Assembly: GCA_029821755.1 (NCBI GenBank)
Contig: JALGSV010000003.1
Span: 62,001-126,000 of the forward strand
Source: Candidatus Zipacnadum vermilionense
GTDB taxonomy: Bacteria > Armatimonadota > Zipacnadia > Zipacnadales > Zipacnadaceae
Direction of reading: 5' to 3'
Length of the DNA: 64,000 nt
Below the pieces are notes generated by a model. It was not told the origin of the DNA. It made no database searches and worked only from the letters and a program-made list of their open reading frames with translations. Positions 1 through 8,926 of the stretch are shown here, piece after piece (positions within the stretch are counted from its first letter, which is position 1; each line of letters opens with the position of its first letter). Made by a program: the position numbers and the translations under genes.

Positions 1-159
1 GTCCTCCGGCACGTTCCGCAGCACGATGCGCGCCGGCATTCCGCGCAATACCGCCGGGTTCTCTCTGACCATCACGTAGGCCCACAGAAACGCGGCGATC
101 AGGACCGAGATGATCTTGAGTCCCAGATTGTCACGAAACAGAGCATTCAGGTAGTGCAT
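1..159 (-). CDS. cdaR: CdaR/YbbR-domain protein, N-terminus only (cut by window edge)
   Basis: Only the first 53 codons are inside the window. They begin MHYLNALFRDNLGLKIIS, followed by a hydrophobic stretch (VLIAAFLWAYVMV, about residues 19-31) that would anchor the protein. The sequence then runs ENPAVLRG, the usual lead-in to the first YbbR repeat. In known systems CdaR is a membrane-anchored extracytoplasmic partner that modulates the diadenylate cyclase CdaA. Here it lies 91 bp downstream of cdaA on the same strand, as in Firmicutes cdaA-cdaR(-glmM) operons. The ATG at 159 is the only plausible start, because an in-frame stop lies a few codons upstream. No strong Shine-Dalgarno sequence is visible. 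The rest of the protein, and any glmM, is beyond the left edge. Confidence 0.85.
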   Translation of the reverse strand, partial: MHYLNALFRDNLGLKIISVLIAAFLWAYVMVRENPAVLRGMPARIVLRNVPED

Positions 160-250
160 GGCTGCGCCAGCCAGTCTGAGTCGTCAGTGTCAGTTCCAGC
201 CGCCGGTCGATGGCATTCTCACCACTGTCCCTGTCGATTGTCACTCCGCC

Positions 251-1066
251 CTACTTTCTCCAGAAGAACACCCTTCGCTCGGCGCGCTGGGCCTCGAAAA
301 GCTCCATGAGGCGCTCAGTGAGCTGCGATCGTTGTAGCGCTGGGCTCAGCGTACCGTTAAAAGCCAGCGAAATGTTGCCCGTTTCCTCCGACACTACCAC
401 GATGACTGCGTCGGTACGCTCGGCCAGGCCCAGCGCCGCCCGGTGACGCATGCCGGTCTCCGTGGACAAGCCCGGCCGCTCCGAATGCGGCAGCACGCAA
501 GAGGCCGCCAGAACCTGCGCCCCGCGGATCACCACGGCCCCGTCGTGCAGGGGCGTGCGCGGGCTAAAGATTGTGATTAACAGCTCCACCGATACCCGAC
601 CGCTGATGGTCTTGCCCGTACGAGTGATGTCTACCAGCGGCTGGGCACGCTCCAGAACCATCAGCGCCCCGTAGCCCTTCTCTGCTAGAGTGGCCGCTGC
701 CTCCACGACCTCGCCGATGACGTCGGGGCCGCTCTCCTCACTGAGCGATCCCAGCGGTGCCGGCAGGAAGCCGGTGCGCCCCAGGCGCTCCAAGGCCATG
801 CGCAGCTCCGGCTGGAAGATGACCACCAGAGCGATAACGGCGACCGGCACGATGGCATTCAGGATGAAACGCAGCGTGGGCAGCCAGGAGGAGACCAGCA
901 GCACCAGCAGCACCAGGACGACCCCCCGCAGCAGTGACATCGCCCGGGTGCCCCGGGCCAGCAGCAGCACTCGGTAGATCAGGTACGCCACGATCAGGAC
1001 GTCCAGGGCGTCCAGGAAGCGGACACTGATGGCCAGATTGGTGAGGATCTGCCAGAGTTCGGTCAT
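251..1066 (-). CDS. cdaA: Diadenylate cyclase CdaA (c-di-AMP synthase)
   Basis: This 271-residue protein makes cyclic di-AMP from two ATP. Three N-terminal membrane helices (about residues 17-37, 43-62 and 64-84) precede a cytoplasmic DisA_N catalytic domain. The two diagnostic motifs are intact: DGA at 175-177 (in TPLHDGAVVIRG) and RHR at 207-209 (in GMRHRAALG). Length and layout match CdaA of Bacillus and Listeria (about 270 residues). The gene is followed by cdaR and preceded by a dedA gene on the same strand. It has its own promoter overlapping the end of dedA. C-di-AMP usually controls potassium and osmolyte balance and wall homeostasis; no c-di-AMP riboswitch is visible in the window. 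Confidence 0.96.
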   Translation of the reverse strand: MTELWQILTNLAISVRFLDALDVLIVAYLIYRVLLLARGTRAMSLLRGVVLVLLVLLVSSWLPTLRFILNAIVPVAVIALVVIFQPELRMALERLGRTGFLPAPLGSLSEESGPDVIGEVVEAAATLAEKGYGALMVLERAQPLVDITRTGKTISGRVSVELLITIFSPRTPLHDGAVVIRGAQVLAASCVLPHSERPGLSTETGMRHRAALGLAERTDAVIVVVSEETGNISLAFNGTLSPALQRSQLTERLMELFEAQRAERRVFFWRK

Positions 1067-1139
1067 AGGGAGGCTCTCCCCCTGCGACTCCCGCTCCCTC
1101 GCGGAGCGGCGCCTACCCAGGAGGCTCGAACCTGTGGCG

Positions 1140-1169
1140 ACTATAGCACGGCGCCTTACGGAGCGTCAA
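1140..1169 (-). promoter_or_regulatory. Promoter of cdaA
   Basis: On the minus strand a -35 box TTGACG (1164-1169) is separated by 18 bp from an extended -10 box, TGC-TATAGT (hexamer at 1140-1145). The -35 lies inside the last codons of dedA, so cdaA-cdaR can be transcribed independently. The predicted start is near 1133, giving a leader of about 65 nt. Confidence 0.7.
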
Positions 1170-1836
1170 CGGAGGTCGTGGCCTTGGGTCCCGATCGCGA
1201 CTCGCGGCGGTGCTTGAGATACTCGATGATCCCGGGCACGAGGGAGATCAGAATCACGACGACGATCACCAGCGAGAAGTGCTCCTGTACCACCTTTAGG
1301 CTCCCGAAGAAGTACCCACCGAAGACGAACAAGCCCACCCACAACAGGTTGCCGAGCACGCTGAAGATGACGAAGCGACGGTAGTGCATCGCGCCAATCC
1401 CGGCCACGAACGGGGCGAAGGTACGCACGATAGGCACGAACCGCGCCACGATGACCGTGCTGGCGCCGTGTTTCTCATAGAAGTGGTGGGTGCGCTCCAG
1501 GTGTTTCTTGTTGAGCAACCGGCTGTTGGAGTGGAAGGCGCGCGGGCCGATGAACCGGCCGATCCAATAGTTGGTGGAATCCCCGCACACCCCCGCCAAC
1601 CACAGGATCGCTAGCAACATCCCCGGCGTCAGAGCCGAGCCCGGCGTACTGGCTGTGACCCCTGCCGCAAACAGCAGCGAGTCGCCCGGCAAGAAGGGCG
1701 TGATCACCAGCCCGGTCTCACAGAAGATAATCCCCGCCAGGACGGCGTACGTCAGCGTGCCGTAATGTTGGGTGAAGGCACCGAGGTATTGGTCTAGGTG
1801 CATTATGAGGTCGAAGATGCCGGTCGGTAGCTCCAT
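1156..1836 (-). CDS. DedA family integral membrane protein
   Basis: A 226-residue polytopic membrane protein of the DedA/SNARE-associated superfamily. Some family members act as undecaprenyl-phosphate or phospholipid flippases. The typical conserved segments are present: FxETGLVITPFLPGDSLLFAAG near residues 35-60, GDxxNYWIGRFIGPRAF, and HGASTVIVARFVPIVRTFAPFVAGIGAMHYRRF, with the signature arginines. I chose the ATG at 1836 because AGGAG (1842-1846) sits 5 nt upstream. The frame is open 13 codons further but without a ribosome site. The C-terminus is charged and cytoplasmic. A role in recycling the lipid carrier would suit the wall and polysaccharide genes nearby, but that is inference. Confidence 0.92.
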   Translation of the reverse strand: MELPTGIFDLIMHLDQYLGAFTQHYGTLTYAVLAGIIFCETGLVITPFLPGDSLLFAAGVTASTPGSALTPGMLLAILWLAGVCGDSTNYWIGRFIGPRAFHSNSRLLNKKHLERTHHFYEKHGASTVIVARFVPIVRTFAPFVAGIGAMHYRRFVIFSVLGNLLWVGLFVFGGYFFGSLKVVQEHFSLVIVVVILISLVPGIIEYLKHRRESRSGPKATTSVDAP

Positions 1837-1964
1837 GTGGTCTCCTGGAGAGAGAATCGCGTCATTCCACCCCATGATCGGAAGGGGATTCGCCGCTCTT
1901 GGGTATAGGTCCTTTGTCGCCCTCTATCACGTGTGGGGCGCTTTCCCTCCCCCGCTAACTATGG

Positions 1965-1970
1965 TATAGT
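1965..1970 (+). promoter_or_regulatory. -10 element upstream of the first foldase gene
   Basis: TATAGT at 1965-1970 lies about 50 bp before the TTG start at 2020. The best -35 candidate at 17 bp (TTTCCC, 1942-1947) is weak. The second foldase gene at 26451 has a comparable element (TGC-TATAAT) at the same relative distance. Confidence 0.5.
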
Positions 1971-2019
1971 GGCTGCCCTGCAGCACCATTCTCATTCCTC
2001 ACAAAGGAGAGTCACTAAC

Positions 2020-2952
2020 TTGCCAACACGTCTACCTTTCGCGCTGCCGCTGGCTGCGGCAGCCGTTTTGATTTTCAGCTTGGCCGGAACGGTCCAGGCC
2101 GTCGGGGTGGCCTATGTCAACGGTAAGGAGATCACCGAGGCCGACTTCGTCCAGCAATTGCGCGAGGCCGCCGGCCACGATGTTCTCACCGCCATGATCG
2201 AGACCCGCATCATCACCGACGCTTTCATCAAGTCCGGCCTGCCCCTGCTGGACGCGGATGTCACCGCCTTCATCGCCCAGCGCTTTGACAGCATGGAGAA
2301 CTTCCGCACCCTAGCCCAGGAGAACAACGTCGACCCGGACGCCTACATCGAACGCGCCGTCAAGTCACAGATCATGCTCGAGCACCTGGCGCTAAACGCT
2401 GCCCCGGCCACGCCGGAGAACCTCCAGAAGTATTACGAGGCGAACAAGGCCAAGTACGGGACGCCGGAGACCGTCGCCCTGCGCCAGATAGTCGTCGAGT
2501 CCCAGGAGGACGCCGACAAGGTCATGGCCGCCCTCAAGGACGGCGCTGACTTCGCCCAGGTAGCCAAGGACAACTCGATCGAGCCCAACGCCCAAGACAG
2601 CGGCGGTCTTATAGAGAACGTCCCGTTGAGCAACATTCCTCCGCCACTGGATCAAGCCCTCAAGGACCTGCAGGAGGGCAACTACAGCGAGCCCCTCACC
2701 ATCGGGCAAGTATTTGTGGTCCTCCAACTCGAGAAGCGCACGCCGGCCCAGGAACAGACCTTCGAGCAGGCCAAGCCGCAGGTGGCGCAGGACTACACCG
2801 CGCAGCAGACTGGCCAGCCTGCCTTAACGGCCCTGCGTGAGAAGCTCCGTCAGGAGGCCCGGGTCCACGTGCAGGACAAGGAGTTCAAGGGGATTGAGGA
2901 CGAACTGAAGAGTCCCCTGACGCCCCCGCCCGGACCGGGCGCTCAGGGCTAG
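2020..2952 (+). CDS. PrsA/SurA-like peptidyl-prolyl isomerase (parvulin), exported
   Basis: A 310-residue exported foldase. A signal peptide (PTRLPFALPLAAAAVLIF..) ends at about residue 28 near VQA, with no lipobox cysteine. An N-terminal chaperone-like helical region follows (AYVNGKEITEADFVQQL, a SurA_N-type start). A PpiC rotamase domain then spans about residues 145-240 (TPETVALRQIVV, GADFAQVAKDNSIEPNAQDSGG, and a C-terminal VVLQLEKR strand). The tail is proline-rich. The start is the TTG at 2020, 11 nt after AAAGGAG (2003-2009). A longer ATG frame from 1933 would overlap the promoter. It is a paralogue of the gene at 26451, with a nearly identical ribosome-site leader. It should catalyse cis-trans prolyl isomerisation and folding of secreted proteins. 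Confidence 0.9.
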   Translation: MPTRLPFALPLAAAAVLIFSLAGTVQAVGVAYVNGKEITEADFVQQLREAAGHDVLTAMIETRIITDAFIKSGLPLLDADVTAFIAQRFDSMENFRTLAQENNVDPDAYIERAVKSQIMLEHLALNAAPATPENLQKYYEANKAKYGTPETVALRQIVVESQEDADKVMAALKDGADFAQVAKDNSIEPNAQDSGGLIENVPLSNIPPPLDQALKDLQEGNYSEPLTIGQVFVVLQLEKRTPAQEQTFEQAKPQVAQDYTAQQTGQPALTALREKLRQEARVHVQDKEFKGIEDELKSPLTPPPGPGAQG

Positions 2953-2984
2953 AGGCAGCCAGAGCCCGGAGTACCGCATTCACC

Positions 2985-3010
2985 AGGGGCGTGATTCGTC
3001 ACGCCCCTTC
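2985..3010. terminator. Hairpin after the foldase gene (terminator or REP-like palindrome)
   Basis: A perfect 10-bp stem (AGGGGCGTGA / TCACGCCCCT) closes a TTCG tetraloop at 2995-2998. Only a short T run follows. It resembles other GGGGCG-type palindromes in the window, for example at 27523, so it may be a dispersed repeat doing terminator duty. Confidence 0.6.
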
Positions 3011-3102
3011 CCATGTGTGGAGGAAATGGCGGGCCGGAGATAGAAAGACTGGGCGAGGGCGGGCCGACAAGGCCGCTCCCGCGGAAAGATAGGGAGGTCC
3101 GC

Positions 3103-4608
3103 ATGTCCATTAAGATCGCTGTCATCGGCGCTGGGAGCGTCGGCTTCACCCGCGGCATGGTCCGCGATATCCTGTGCGTGTCGGAGTTGCAGGACACCCG
3201 CTTCGCCTTCACAGACCTCAACGCGCACAACCTCGACATGGTCTACCAACTGTGCCGGCGCGATGTCGAATCGGCGGGGATCCCGGCCACAGTCCATGCC
3301 ACCCTCGACCGGCGCGAGGCCCTCGCCGATGCCAATTACGTCTTCTCCTTCGTCCGCGTCGGCGGCCTGGAGGCCTTCGCCACCGACATCGATGTCCCTC
3401 TCAAGTACGGCGTAGACCAGTGTGTGGGCGATACGCTGGGACCGGGCGGGATCATGTACGCCCAACGGACCATCCCCGTGCTGCTGGAGTTCTGCAAAGA
3501 CATCAGCGAAGTCGCGACGCCCGACTGCCTCTTCCTCAACTACTCCAACCCCATGGCCATGAACACCTGGGCCTGCAGCAAGTACGGCCACGGCGTCAAC
3601 GTCGTCGGCCTCTGCCACGGTGTCGAGGGCGGGCACGGGCAGATCGCCCAAGCCCTGGGTCTGGAGAAGGACGAAGTCGACATCATCTGCGCCGGGATCA
3701 ACCACCAGACCTGGTACATCTCGGTCAAGCACCAGGGCGAGGACCTCACCGGCAAGATCCTCGAGGCCTTTGAGAAGCACCCCGACTACAGCCGCACCGA
3801 GAAAGTCCGTATCGATATGCTACGGCGCTTCGGGTACTACAGCACTGAGTCCAACGGCCATCTCTCCGAGTATCTGCCCTGGTACCGCAAGCGCCCGGAG
3901 GAGATCATGCAGTGGATCGACCTGGGCTCGTGGATCAACGGCGAGACCGGCGGCTACCTGCGGGTGTGCATCGAGGGCCGCAACTGGTTCGAGCACGACT
4001 TCCCCAACTGGATGGGCCAGCCGCCCTGGACCTTCCGCCCGGAGGACCGCGGCCACGAGCACGGCTCCTACATCATCGAGGCGCTGGAGACCGGCCGCGT
4101 CTACCGCGGCCACTTCAACCGGACCAACGGCGGTTGCCTCACCAACTTGCCACCTGACTGCATTGTCGAGGCCCCCGGGTACGTTGACGGCAACGGTCTG
4201 ACCATGGGAATCATCGGCGACCTGCCGCCAGGATGCGCGGCCGTGTGCAACGTCAGCATCGGTGTGCAGCGTCTCGCCGTGGAAGCGGCGGTTCACGGCG
4301 ACGACACGCTCTTGCGCCAGGCGCTCATGATGGACCCCCTCACGGGGGCCGTCTGCAATCCGCCCGAAATCTGGCAGATGGCCGACGAACTGCTGGTCGC
4401 CCAGGAACAGTGGCTACCCCAGTACGGCCCGGCCACCGCCGCCGCCAAGCAACGGCTGGCGAGCGGGAACCTACTCCCCACCCGCGACTACCAGGGCGCC
4501 GCTCGTCTGCCCGTCCGTACCGCGGAGCAGCTGGAGGCGCAGCAAGAGGAAATGCGCGCCTTGGCGGCCGAATCGGACAAGGCCAAGGAGCGGTCCCCTG
4601 CCGAGTAG
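3103..4608 (+). CDS. GH4 alpha-galactosidase/alpha-glucosidase (MelA type)
   Basis: A 501-residue NAD- and metal-dependent glycosidase of family GH4, which cleaves glycosides by a redox-elimination mechanism. The Rossmann start is [19 protein letters not shown] at residues 5-23. [14 protein letters not shown] is typical of the MelA/AglA alpha-galactosidase and alpha-glucosidase branch. NYSNPMAMN and GLCHGVEGG (the Cys and His metal ligands) are intact, as is INHQTWY. I start at the ATG at 3103, with AGGGAGGT (3091-3098) in front; an in-frame extension to 3013 has no ribosome site. A GH95 gene follows 35 bp downstream, suggesting an operon for plant or mucin-type oligosaccharides. No dedicated transporter is beside it. 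Confidence 0.92.
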   Translation: MSIKIAVIGAGSVGFTRGMVRDILCVSELQDTRFAFTDLNAHNLDMVYQLCRRDVESAGIPATVHATLDRREALADANYVFSFVRVGGLEAFATDIDVPLKYGVDQCVGDTLGPGGIMYAQRTIPVLLEFCKDISEVATPDCLFLNYSNPMAMNTWACSKYGHGVNVVGLCHGVEGGHGQIAQALGLEKDEVDIICAGINHQTWYISVKHQGEDLTGKILEAFEKHPDYSRTEKVRIDMLRRFGYYSTESNGHLSEYLPWYRKRPEEIMQWIDLGSWINGETGGYLRVCIEGRNWFEHDFPNWMGQPPWTFRPEDRGHEHGSYIIEALETGRVYRGHFNRTNGGCLTNLPPDCIVEAPGYVDGNGLTMGIIGDLPPGCAAVCNVSIGVQRLAVEAAVHGDDTLLRQALMMDPLTGAVCNPPEIWQMADELLVAQEQWLPQYGPATAAAKQRLASGNLLPTRDYQGAARLPVRTAEQLEAQQEEMRALAAESDKAKERSPAE

Positions 4609-4643
4609 CCCGGCCTGCAGACTCACCTGCGCTCTGGAGACAG

Positions 4644-6932
4644 ATGACCACGATGATTACATCCCCCCACACCCTCTGGTACCGCCAGCCCGCCACCTCC
4701 TGGCTTCACGCCCTGCCCATCGGCAACGGTCGCCTGGGCGCGATGGTATTCGGCGGCCTGCCGACGGAGCGCCTCCAACTGAACCTAGACACGCTCTGGA
4801 CCGGGGGCCTTGAGGACAGCAACAACCCGGATGCGCTGGAGTACCTGCCCCAGGTACGCGAACTGCTCGCCGCCGGCCGCTACGCGGAGGCGGAGGCTCT
4901 GGCTGCCCCCCACCTCATCGGCGAGCCGCGCGGCATCCGCCCCTACCAATCCCTGGGCGACCTGTGGCTGGACTGGGAGGTCTCCGGCGTCCCCCAGGAC
5001 TACCGCCGCGAGCTGGATATGGAGACGGGGATAGCCGGACTCAGCGGCACCCCCGAGGGAGCGGCCTTCCACCGGGAGGTGTTCTCCTCGGCACCGGACC
5101 AGGTCCTCGTCGTCCACTGGACCAGCGACCGGCCCCTCACCGGGGCTATTCGCCTAACGCGTGAACAGGAAGCCCAGATCACGGTGCTGGCCGACGACCG
5201 ACTGGCCCTGCGCGGGCGCTGCGACGCGGGCGAGGGGATCGGCTTTGCCGCGCACCTGTGGGCGCTGCCGGAGGGCGGCAGCCTCAGGCGGTCGCCCAAC
5301 GGACTCCAGATAACCGAAGTGTCGGCGTTGACGCTTCTGCTAGCCGCAGCCACTACCTTTGAGACGCCCGACCCGGACGCGGCCTGCGAGGAATGGCTCC
5401 GCCGCGCCGGACAGAAACCATACACCGACTTACGCGAGGCGGCGGTCACCGACCACCGGCGCTACTTCCACCGGGTCTCGCTGGACTTGGGCCGGACTGC
5501 GCAGGACGACCTGCCCACCGACGAACGTCTGGACGCCGTGCGAGCGGGCGCCCTGGACCCGGGGCTGGTGGCGCAGTACTTCCAGTTTGGCCGCTACGCG
5601 CTGATCGCCTGCTCCCGGCCCGACACTCAGCCGGCCAACCTGCAGGGCCTCTGGTGCGAGGAGATGCGTCCGGCCTGGAACTGCAACTACACCGTCAACA
5701 TCAACGTGGAGATGAACTACTGGCCCGCTGAGGTGACCAATCTGGCCGACTGTGCCGAGCCGCTTTTCTCCTGGATCGACCGCCTGCGGGGGCCGGGACG
5801 GGAGACCGCCCGGAAGCATTATGGCTGCGGCGGTTTCACCCTCCACCACGTCTCCAACCTGTGGGGCCACGTCACCCCCGCCGATGGGCTATGGGGAATT
5901 TGGCCAATGGGCGCCGCCTGGGTCTGCCGGCATCTCTGGGAGCACTACCTGTACAGTGGCAACCGGCAATTCCTGCGGCACACGACCTACCCTATCATGA
6001 AGGAAGCAGCCCAGTTCCTCCTTGATTTCCTAGTGGAGGACGAGCACGGCCGGCTGGTCACCAACCCCTCCACCTCTCCGGAAAACTCCTTCTTCGGCCC
6101 GGATGGTCAGCCCCACCACCTCTGCGTAGCGGCCACCATGGACCTGCAGATAATCCACGACCTGTTCAGCGCCTGCATGGAGGCTGCGACTACCTTGGAG
6201 ATCGAGGGGGACTTCTGGGGGGTGCTCGACTCGGCGCGCCAGCGCCTCGCTCCGCTGCAGATCGGCAAGCACGGCCAACTGCAGGAGTGGCTGGAGGACT
6301 TCGACGAGCCCGAAATCGGCCACCGCCACCTGTCCCACCTCTATGGCCTCTACCCCGGTGACCAGATCACCCTGCGCGGCACGCCCGAACTAGCGCAGGC
6401 GCTGCGGGCCAGTTTGGAGCGCCGCCTGGCACACGGTGGCGGCGGCACCGGCTGGAGCCGCGCCTGGGTTGCCGCCCTGTGGGCGCGCCTGGAGGAAGCC
6501 AACCTGGCCCACGACAGCCTCTACATCCTCCTGCGCGAGTCCACCGAGTACAACCTCTTCGACCTACACCCTCCACACATCTTCCAGATTGACGGCAATT
6601 TCGGCGCCACCGCATCGATCGCCGAGATGCTTCTGCAAAGCCACGCCGGTGAACTAAGCCTCCTCCCCGCCCTGCCCGAGGCCTGGCCGGAGGGAAGGGT
6701 AGCGGGTCTGCGCGCACGCGGAGGGTATGAGGTGGATCTCACCTGGAGCGCCGGGCGTCTACAAGAGGGAATCATTCGGGCCGCCCACGCCGGCCTCTGC
6801 CAGGTCCGCACCGCGGGAGCCACGCAGCTCCAGGTGAACGGCGGAACCGTGGAGGCTACAGGGGAGGAGGAGTCGGTGATCGTCTTCCCCGTAGACGCGG
6901 GAAGTGAATGCCGGCTACACCGCGTCGGCTGA
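4644..6932 (+). CDS. GH95 family glycoside hydrolase (alpha-L-fucosidase or alpha-L-galactosidase type)
   Basis: A 762-residue protein of family GH95. The N-terminal beta domain opens with [28 protein letters not shown], characteristic of the family. The (alpha/alpha)6 catalytic part carries [10 protein letters not shown] (about 351-361, whose Asn residues activate water in the known mechanism). It also has NPSTSPEN (about 474-481, candidate acid Glu), [28 protein letters not shown] (about 603) and [18 protein letters not shown] (about 650). GH95 enzymes are inverting 1,2-alpha-L-fucosidases or alpha-L-galactosidases; the specificity is not decidable here. No signal peptide is visible, so a cytoplasmic place is likely. 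The start is the ATG at 4644 after CTGGAGA. The frame is open much further upstream, but that part overlaps the GH4 gene and is a shadow. Confidence 0.92.
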   Translation: MTTMITSPHTLWYRQPATSWLHALPIGNGRLGAMVFGGLPTERLQLNLDTLWTGGLEDSNNPDALEYLPQVRELLAAGRYAEAEALAAPHLIGEPRGIRPYQSLGDLWLDWEVSGVPQDYRRELDMETGIAGLSGTPEGAAFHREVFSSAPDQVLVVHWTSDRPLTGAIRLTREQEAQITVLADDRLALRGRCDAGEGIGFAAHLWALPEGGSLRRSPNGLQITEVSALTLLLAAATTFETPDPDAACEEWLRRAGQKPYTDLREAAVTDHRRYFHRVSLDLGRTAQDDLPTDERLDAVRAGALDPGLVAQYFQFGRYALIACSRPDTQPANLQGLWCEEMRPAWNCNYTVNINVEMNYWPAEVTNLADCAEPLFSWIDRLRGPGRETARKHYGCGGFTLHHVSNLWGHVTPADGLWGIWPMGAAWVCRHLWEHYLYSGNRQFLRHTTYPIMKEAAQFLLDFLVEDEHGRLVTNPSTSPENSFFGPDGQPHHLCVAATMDLQIIHDLFSACMEAATTLEIEGDFWGVLDSARQRLAPLQIGKHGQLQEWLEDFDEPEIGHRHLSHLYGLYPGDQITLRGTPELAQALRASLERRLAHGGGGTGWSRAWVAALWARLEEANLAHDSLYILLRESTEYNLFDLHPPHIFQIDGNFGATASIAEMLLQSHAGELSLLPALPEAWPEGRVAGLRARGGYEVDLTWSAGRLQEGIIRAAHAGLCQVRTAGATQLQVNGGTVEATGEEESVIVFPVDAGSECRLHRVG

Positions 6933-6954
6933 AGTGCGGCTCGACGAGGGTATC

Positions 6955-8892
6955 ATGAGACAATTGGCTCTGACCCGAAGCCAACTCCTGCTCGCCCTAC
7001 TGGTCTGCTGGGCGCTGCCCAGCGGCGTGGGGTGCGCGCCCGACCAAGACTCGGCCGCCGGCTTCACCGATCACGGCATCGCCGCTCCCTTCAGCATCAG
7101 CCGGGGCACGGTAGCCACCACGGACGGTGCCGGCCGGGACGTGGTCCTGGTGTGGCTCAGCGACCACCGCGGTGGCTATGCCCTCCTAATGGTCGACGCT
7201 GAGACGGGCCGCGGCGAGCAGTTCCCCATGCCCTTTGATCAGCGCGGCGACACCATCTACTTCTCCCTGCTCTCGAGCCGCAACCGCCTCTACACCCTCT
7301 TCGGAGACCATTTCGTCGAGTTCGACCCCACCCAACGAGCCTTCACCTTCCAGAGCCCCGTCCGCCCGCACAGCGCCATGAGTATGACCGAGGACGACCA
7401 TGGCGATATCTGGGCAGCCACCTTCCCGACGGCGGGCCTGGTGCGCTTCAACCCCGAGACCCGGAAGCTCACGGACTTCGGGAGCGTGCGGCAAGAAGAC
7501 TGGACCCAGTACCCCCGGCGGATAGCCACCGACGACCTGGGCTGGGTCTACGTGGGCACCGGCTACGCGGCCAGCCAGATCACTGCCTTCAACCCGGCGA
7601 CCCGCGAGGCCGGGCCACTGCTGGGGGAGGTCGAGCGCGCACAGGGCCTCCCGGCGCTTTACCCAGGCGTCGACGGGAAGGTCTACGGCGCGCCCCTCGC
7701 GACCAGCAATGACCGCTGGTACGAGTTCTACCGCGGACAAGCGAAGCTGCTCGGCGCGAGCCCAGGGGTCAAGCGGAAGCCCATCGTTGCCGGCGCCCAG
7801 CAGTTGCTCCACACCCGATTCCCCACCGGCAGGACTCTCCAGAGTCTCGATCTGACCGAGCGCAGCCTAGTCACCGTGGCTCCCCAGGCCACCGATACCA
7901 CTAGGGTATCCTTCGACTACCAGACCGAGGGCGCCGCTATCCTGGCTGTCGCGGCCTCCCCGCAGGGCGCCCTGTGCGGCGGGACCATGTTCCCCTTCCG
8001 CTTCTTCAACTATGACTCGGCGAAGAACCGATGGACGAATCGCGAGTGTCTGGGCCAATGGAACACTTTGGCCCGACAGGGAGACCACCTCTTCGTGGGG
8101 GCGTACGGACAGGGGATGCTCTTGGAGTGGGCGCCCGAGCGCGAGTGGACGCCCACGAAAGCCGGCGATCCCACCTCCAACCCCCTCCTCGTCACCACCT
8201 CCACTCCCACCGTCTACCGCCCGCGCGCGCTCCTGGCCTGTCCCGACGACCGCACCCTGGTGATGGGTGGCTCTCCACCACGGGGCCGCACCGGAGCCGG
8301 GCTGCTCCTGTGGGATCGGGAGACACAGACGCCAACCTTGCTCCCCGACACCGCGGTGGGCCCCGATCAGTCCACCATGAGTCTGGTGGCGCTGGGCGAG
8401 GGCAAGGTGCTCGGCGGCACCACTACTGCCCCCGCTGGTGGCGGGGTGAGGAAGGCGCGGGAGGCGGAACTCTATCTTCTGGATCTGGCTACGCGGAAGG
8501 TCCAGTGGCACGCCGCCGTCCTCCCCGGTGTGCAGGCCTACAGCGACCTGTGCTCGGGCGCTCACGGCCTGGTCTACGGGCTTGCCGACCGGAACCGCTT
8601 CTTCGTTCTCGATCCCGTGCAGCGGCAAGTGGTCTACGAGCAGTCCACCGGGGCGAGTTTCGGTCATGCCCCCTACCAGCAAGGCCCGCGCTACTTCGTG
8701 CGCGGGCCCGGGGAGACGGTCTACGTGTTGTTCGAGAGAGCCATCGCTCAGGTGGATGCCGTCGACCATCACCTGCACCTGCTAACCAAGGCTCCGGTCC
8801 CGATCGGCCCGGGCGGGGACTACCTGGAGGGACGCATCTACTTCGCCAGTGGCTCGCACCTGTACAGCTACACCCTACCGGCGCAGCCGTGA
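6955..8892 (+). CDS. Exported beta-propeller protein, function unknown
   Basis: A 645-residue protein with an N-terminal signal sequence (RSQLLLALLVCWALPSGVGC). Its Cys near residue 22 could be a lipidation site, although the lipobox is poor. The remainder is repeats of beta-propeller blades, such as GDIWAATFPTAGLVRFNPETRK and LGWVYVGTGYAASQITAFNPATR. Each has a G-x-W/Y-x-x-T core and an NPxT or DPxQ turn, as in regulator-propeller or Vgb-like domains. It follows the GH95 gene by 22 bp after GAGGG (6945-6949), so it is probably co-transcribed with the two glycosidases. I can see no catalytic signature. Binding of a carbohydrate or scaffold at the envelope is a reasonable guess only. Confidence 0.75.
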   Translation: MRQLALTRSQLLLALLVCWALPSGVGCAPDQDSAAGFTDHGIAAPFSISRGTVATTDGAGRDVVLVWLSDHRGGYALLMVDAETGRGEQFPMPFDQRGDTIYFSLLSSRNRLYTLFGDHFVEFDPTQRAFTFQSPVRPHSAMSMTEDDHGDIWAATFPTAGLVRFNPETRKLTDFGSVRQEDWTQYPRRIATDDLGWVYVGTGYAASQITAFNPATREAGPLLGEVERAQGLPALYPGVDGKVYGAPLATSNDRWYEFYRGQAKLLGASPGVKRKPIVAGAQQLLHTRFPTGRTLQSLDLTERSLVTVAPQATDTTRVSFDYQTEGAAILAVAASPQGALCGGTMFPFRFFNYDSAKNRWTNRECLGQWNTLARQGDHLFVGAYGQGMLLEWAPEREWTPTKAGDPTSNPLLVTTSTPTVYRPRALLACPDDRTLVMGGSPPRGRTGAGLLLWDRETQTPTLLPDTAVGPDQSTMSLVALGEGKVLGGTTTAPAGGGVRKAREAELYLLDLATRKVQWHAAVLPGVQAYSDLCSGAHGLVYGLADRNRFFVLDPVQRQVVYEQSTGASFGHAPYQQGPRYFVRGPGETVYVLFERAIAQVDAVDHHLHLLTKAPVPIGPGGDYLEGRIYFASGSHLYSYTLPAQP

Positions 8893-8926
8893 TTGACCGC
8901 ATCTCGCCCGCGGGCGCCGACTGAAA

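Noticed and set aside
1100-1135. A GGTTCGAGCC stretch on the minus strand resembling a tRNA T-arm
   Set aside because: The flanking bases do not pair into a 5-bp T stem, and no anticodon arm or acceptor stem is present. It is the leader of cdaA.
2980-3780. A 266-codon minus-strand frame inside the first GH4 gene
   Set aside because: The plus-strand frame has the full GH4 signature; this is its mirror.
4233-4643. A 137-codon N-terminal extension of the GH95 protein
   Set aside because: It overlaps the GH4 gene, is Arg-rich, and a ribosome site and family-type start exist at 4644.
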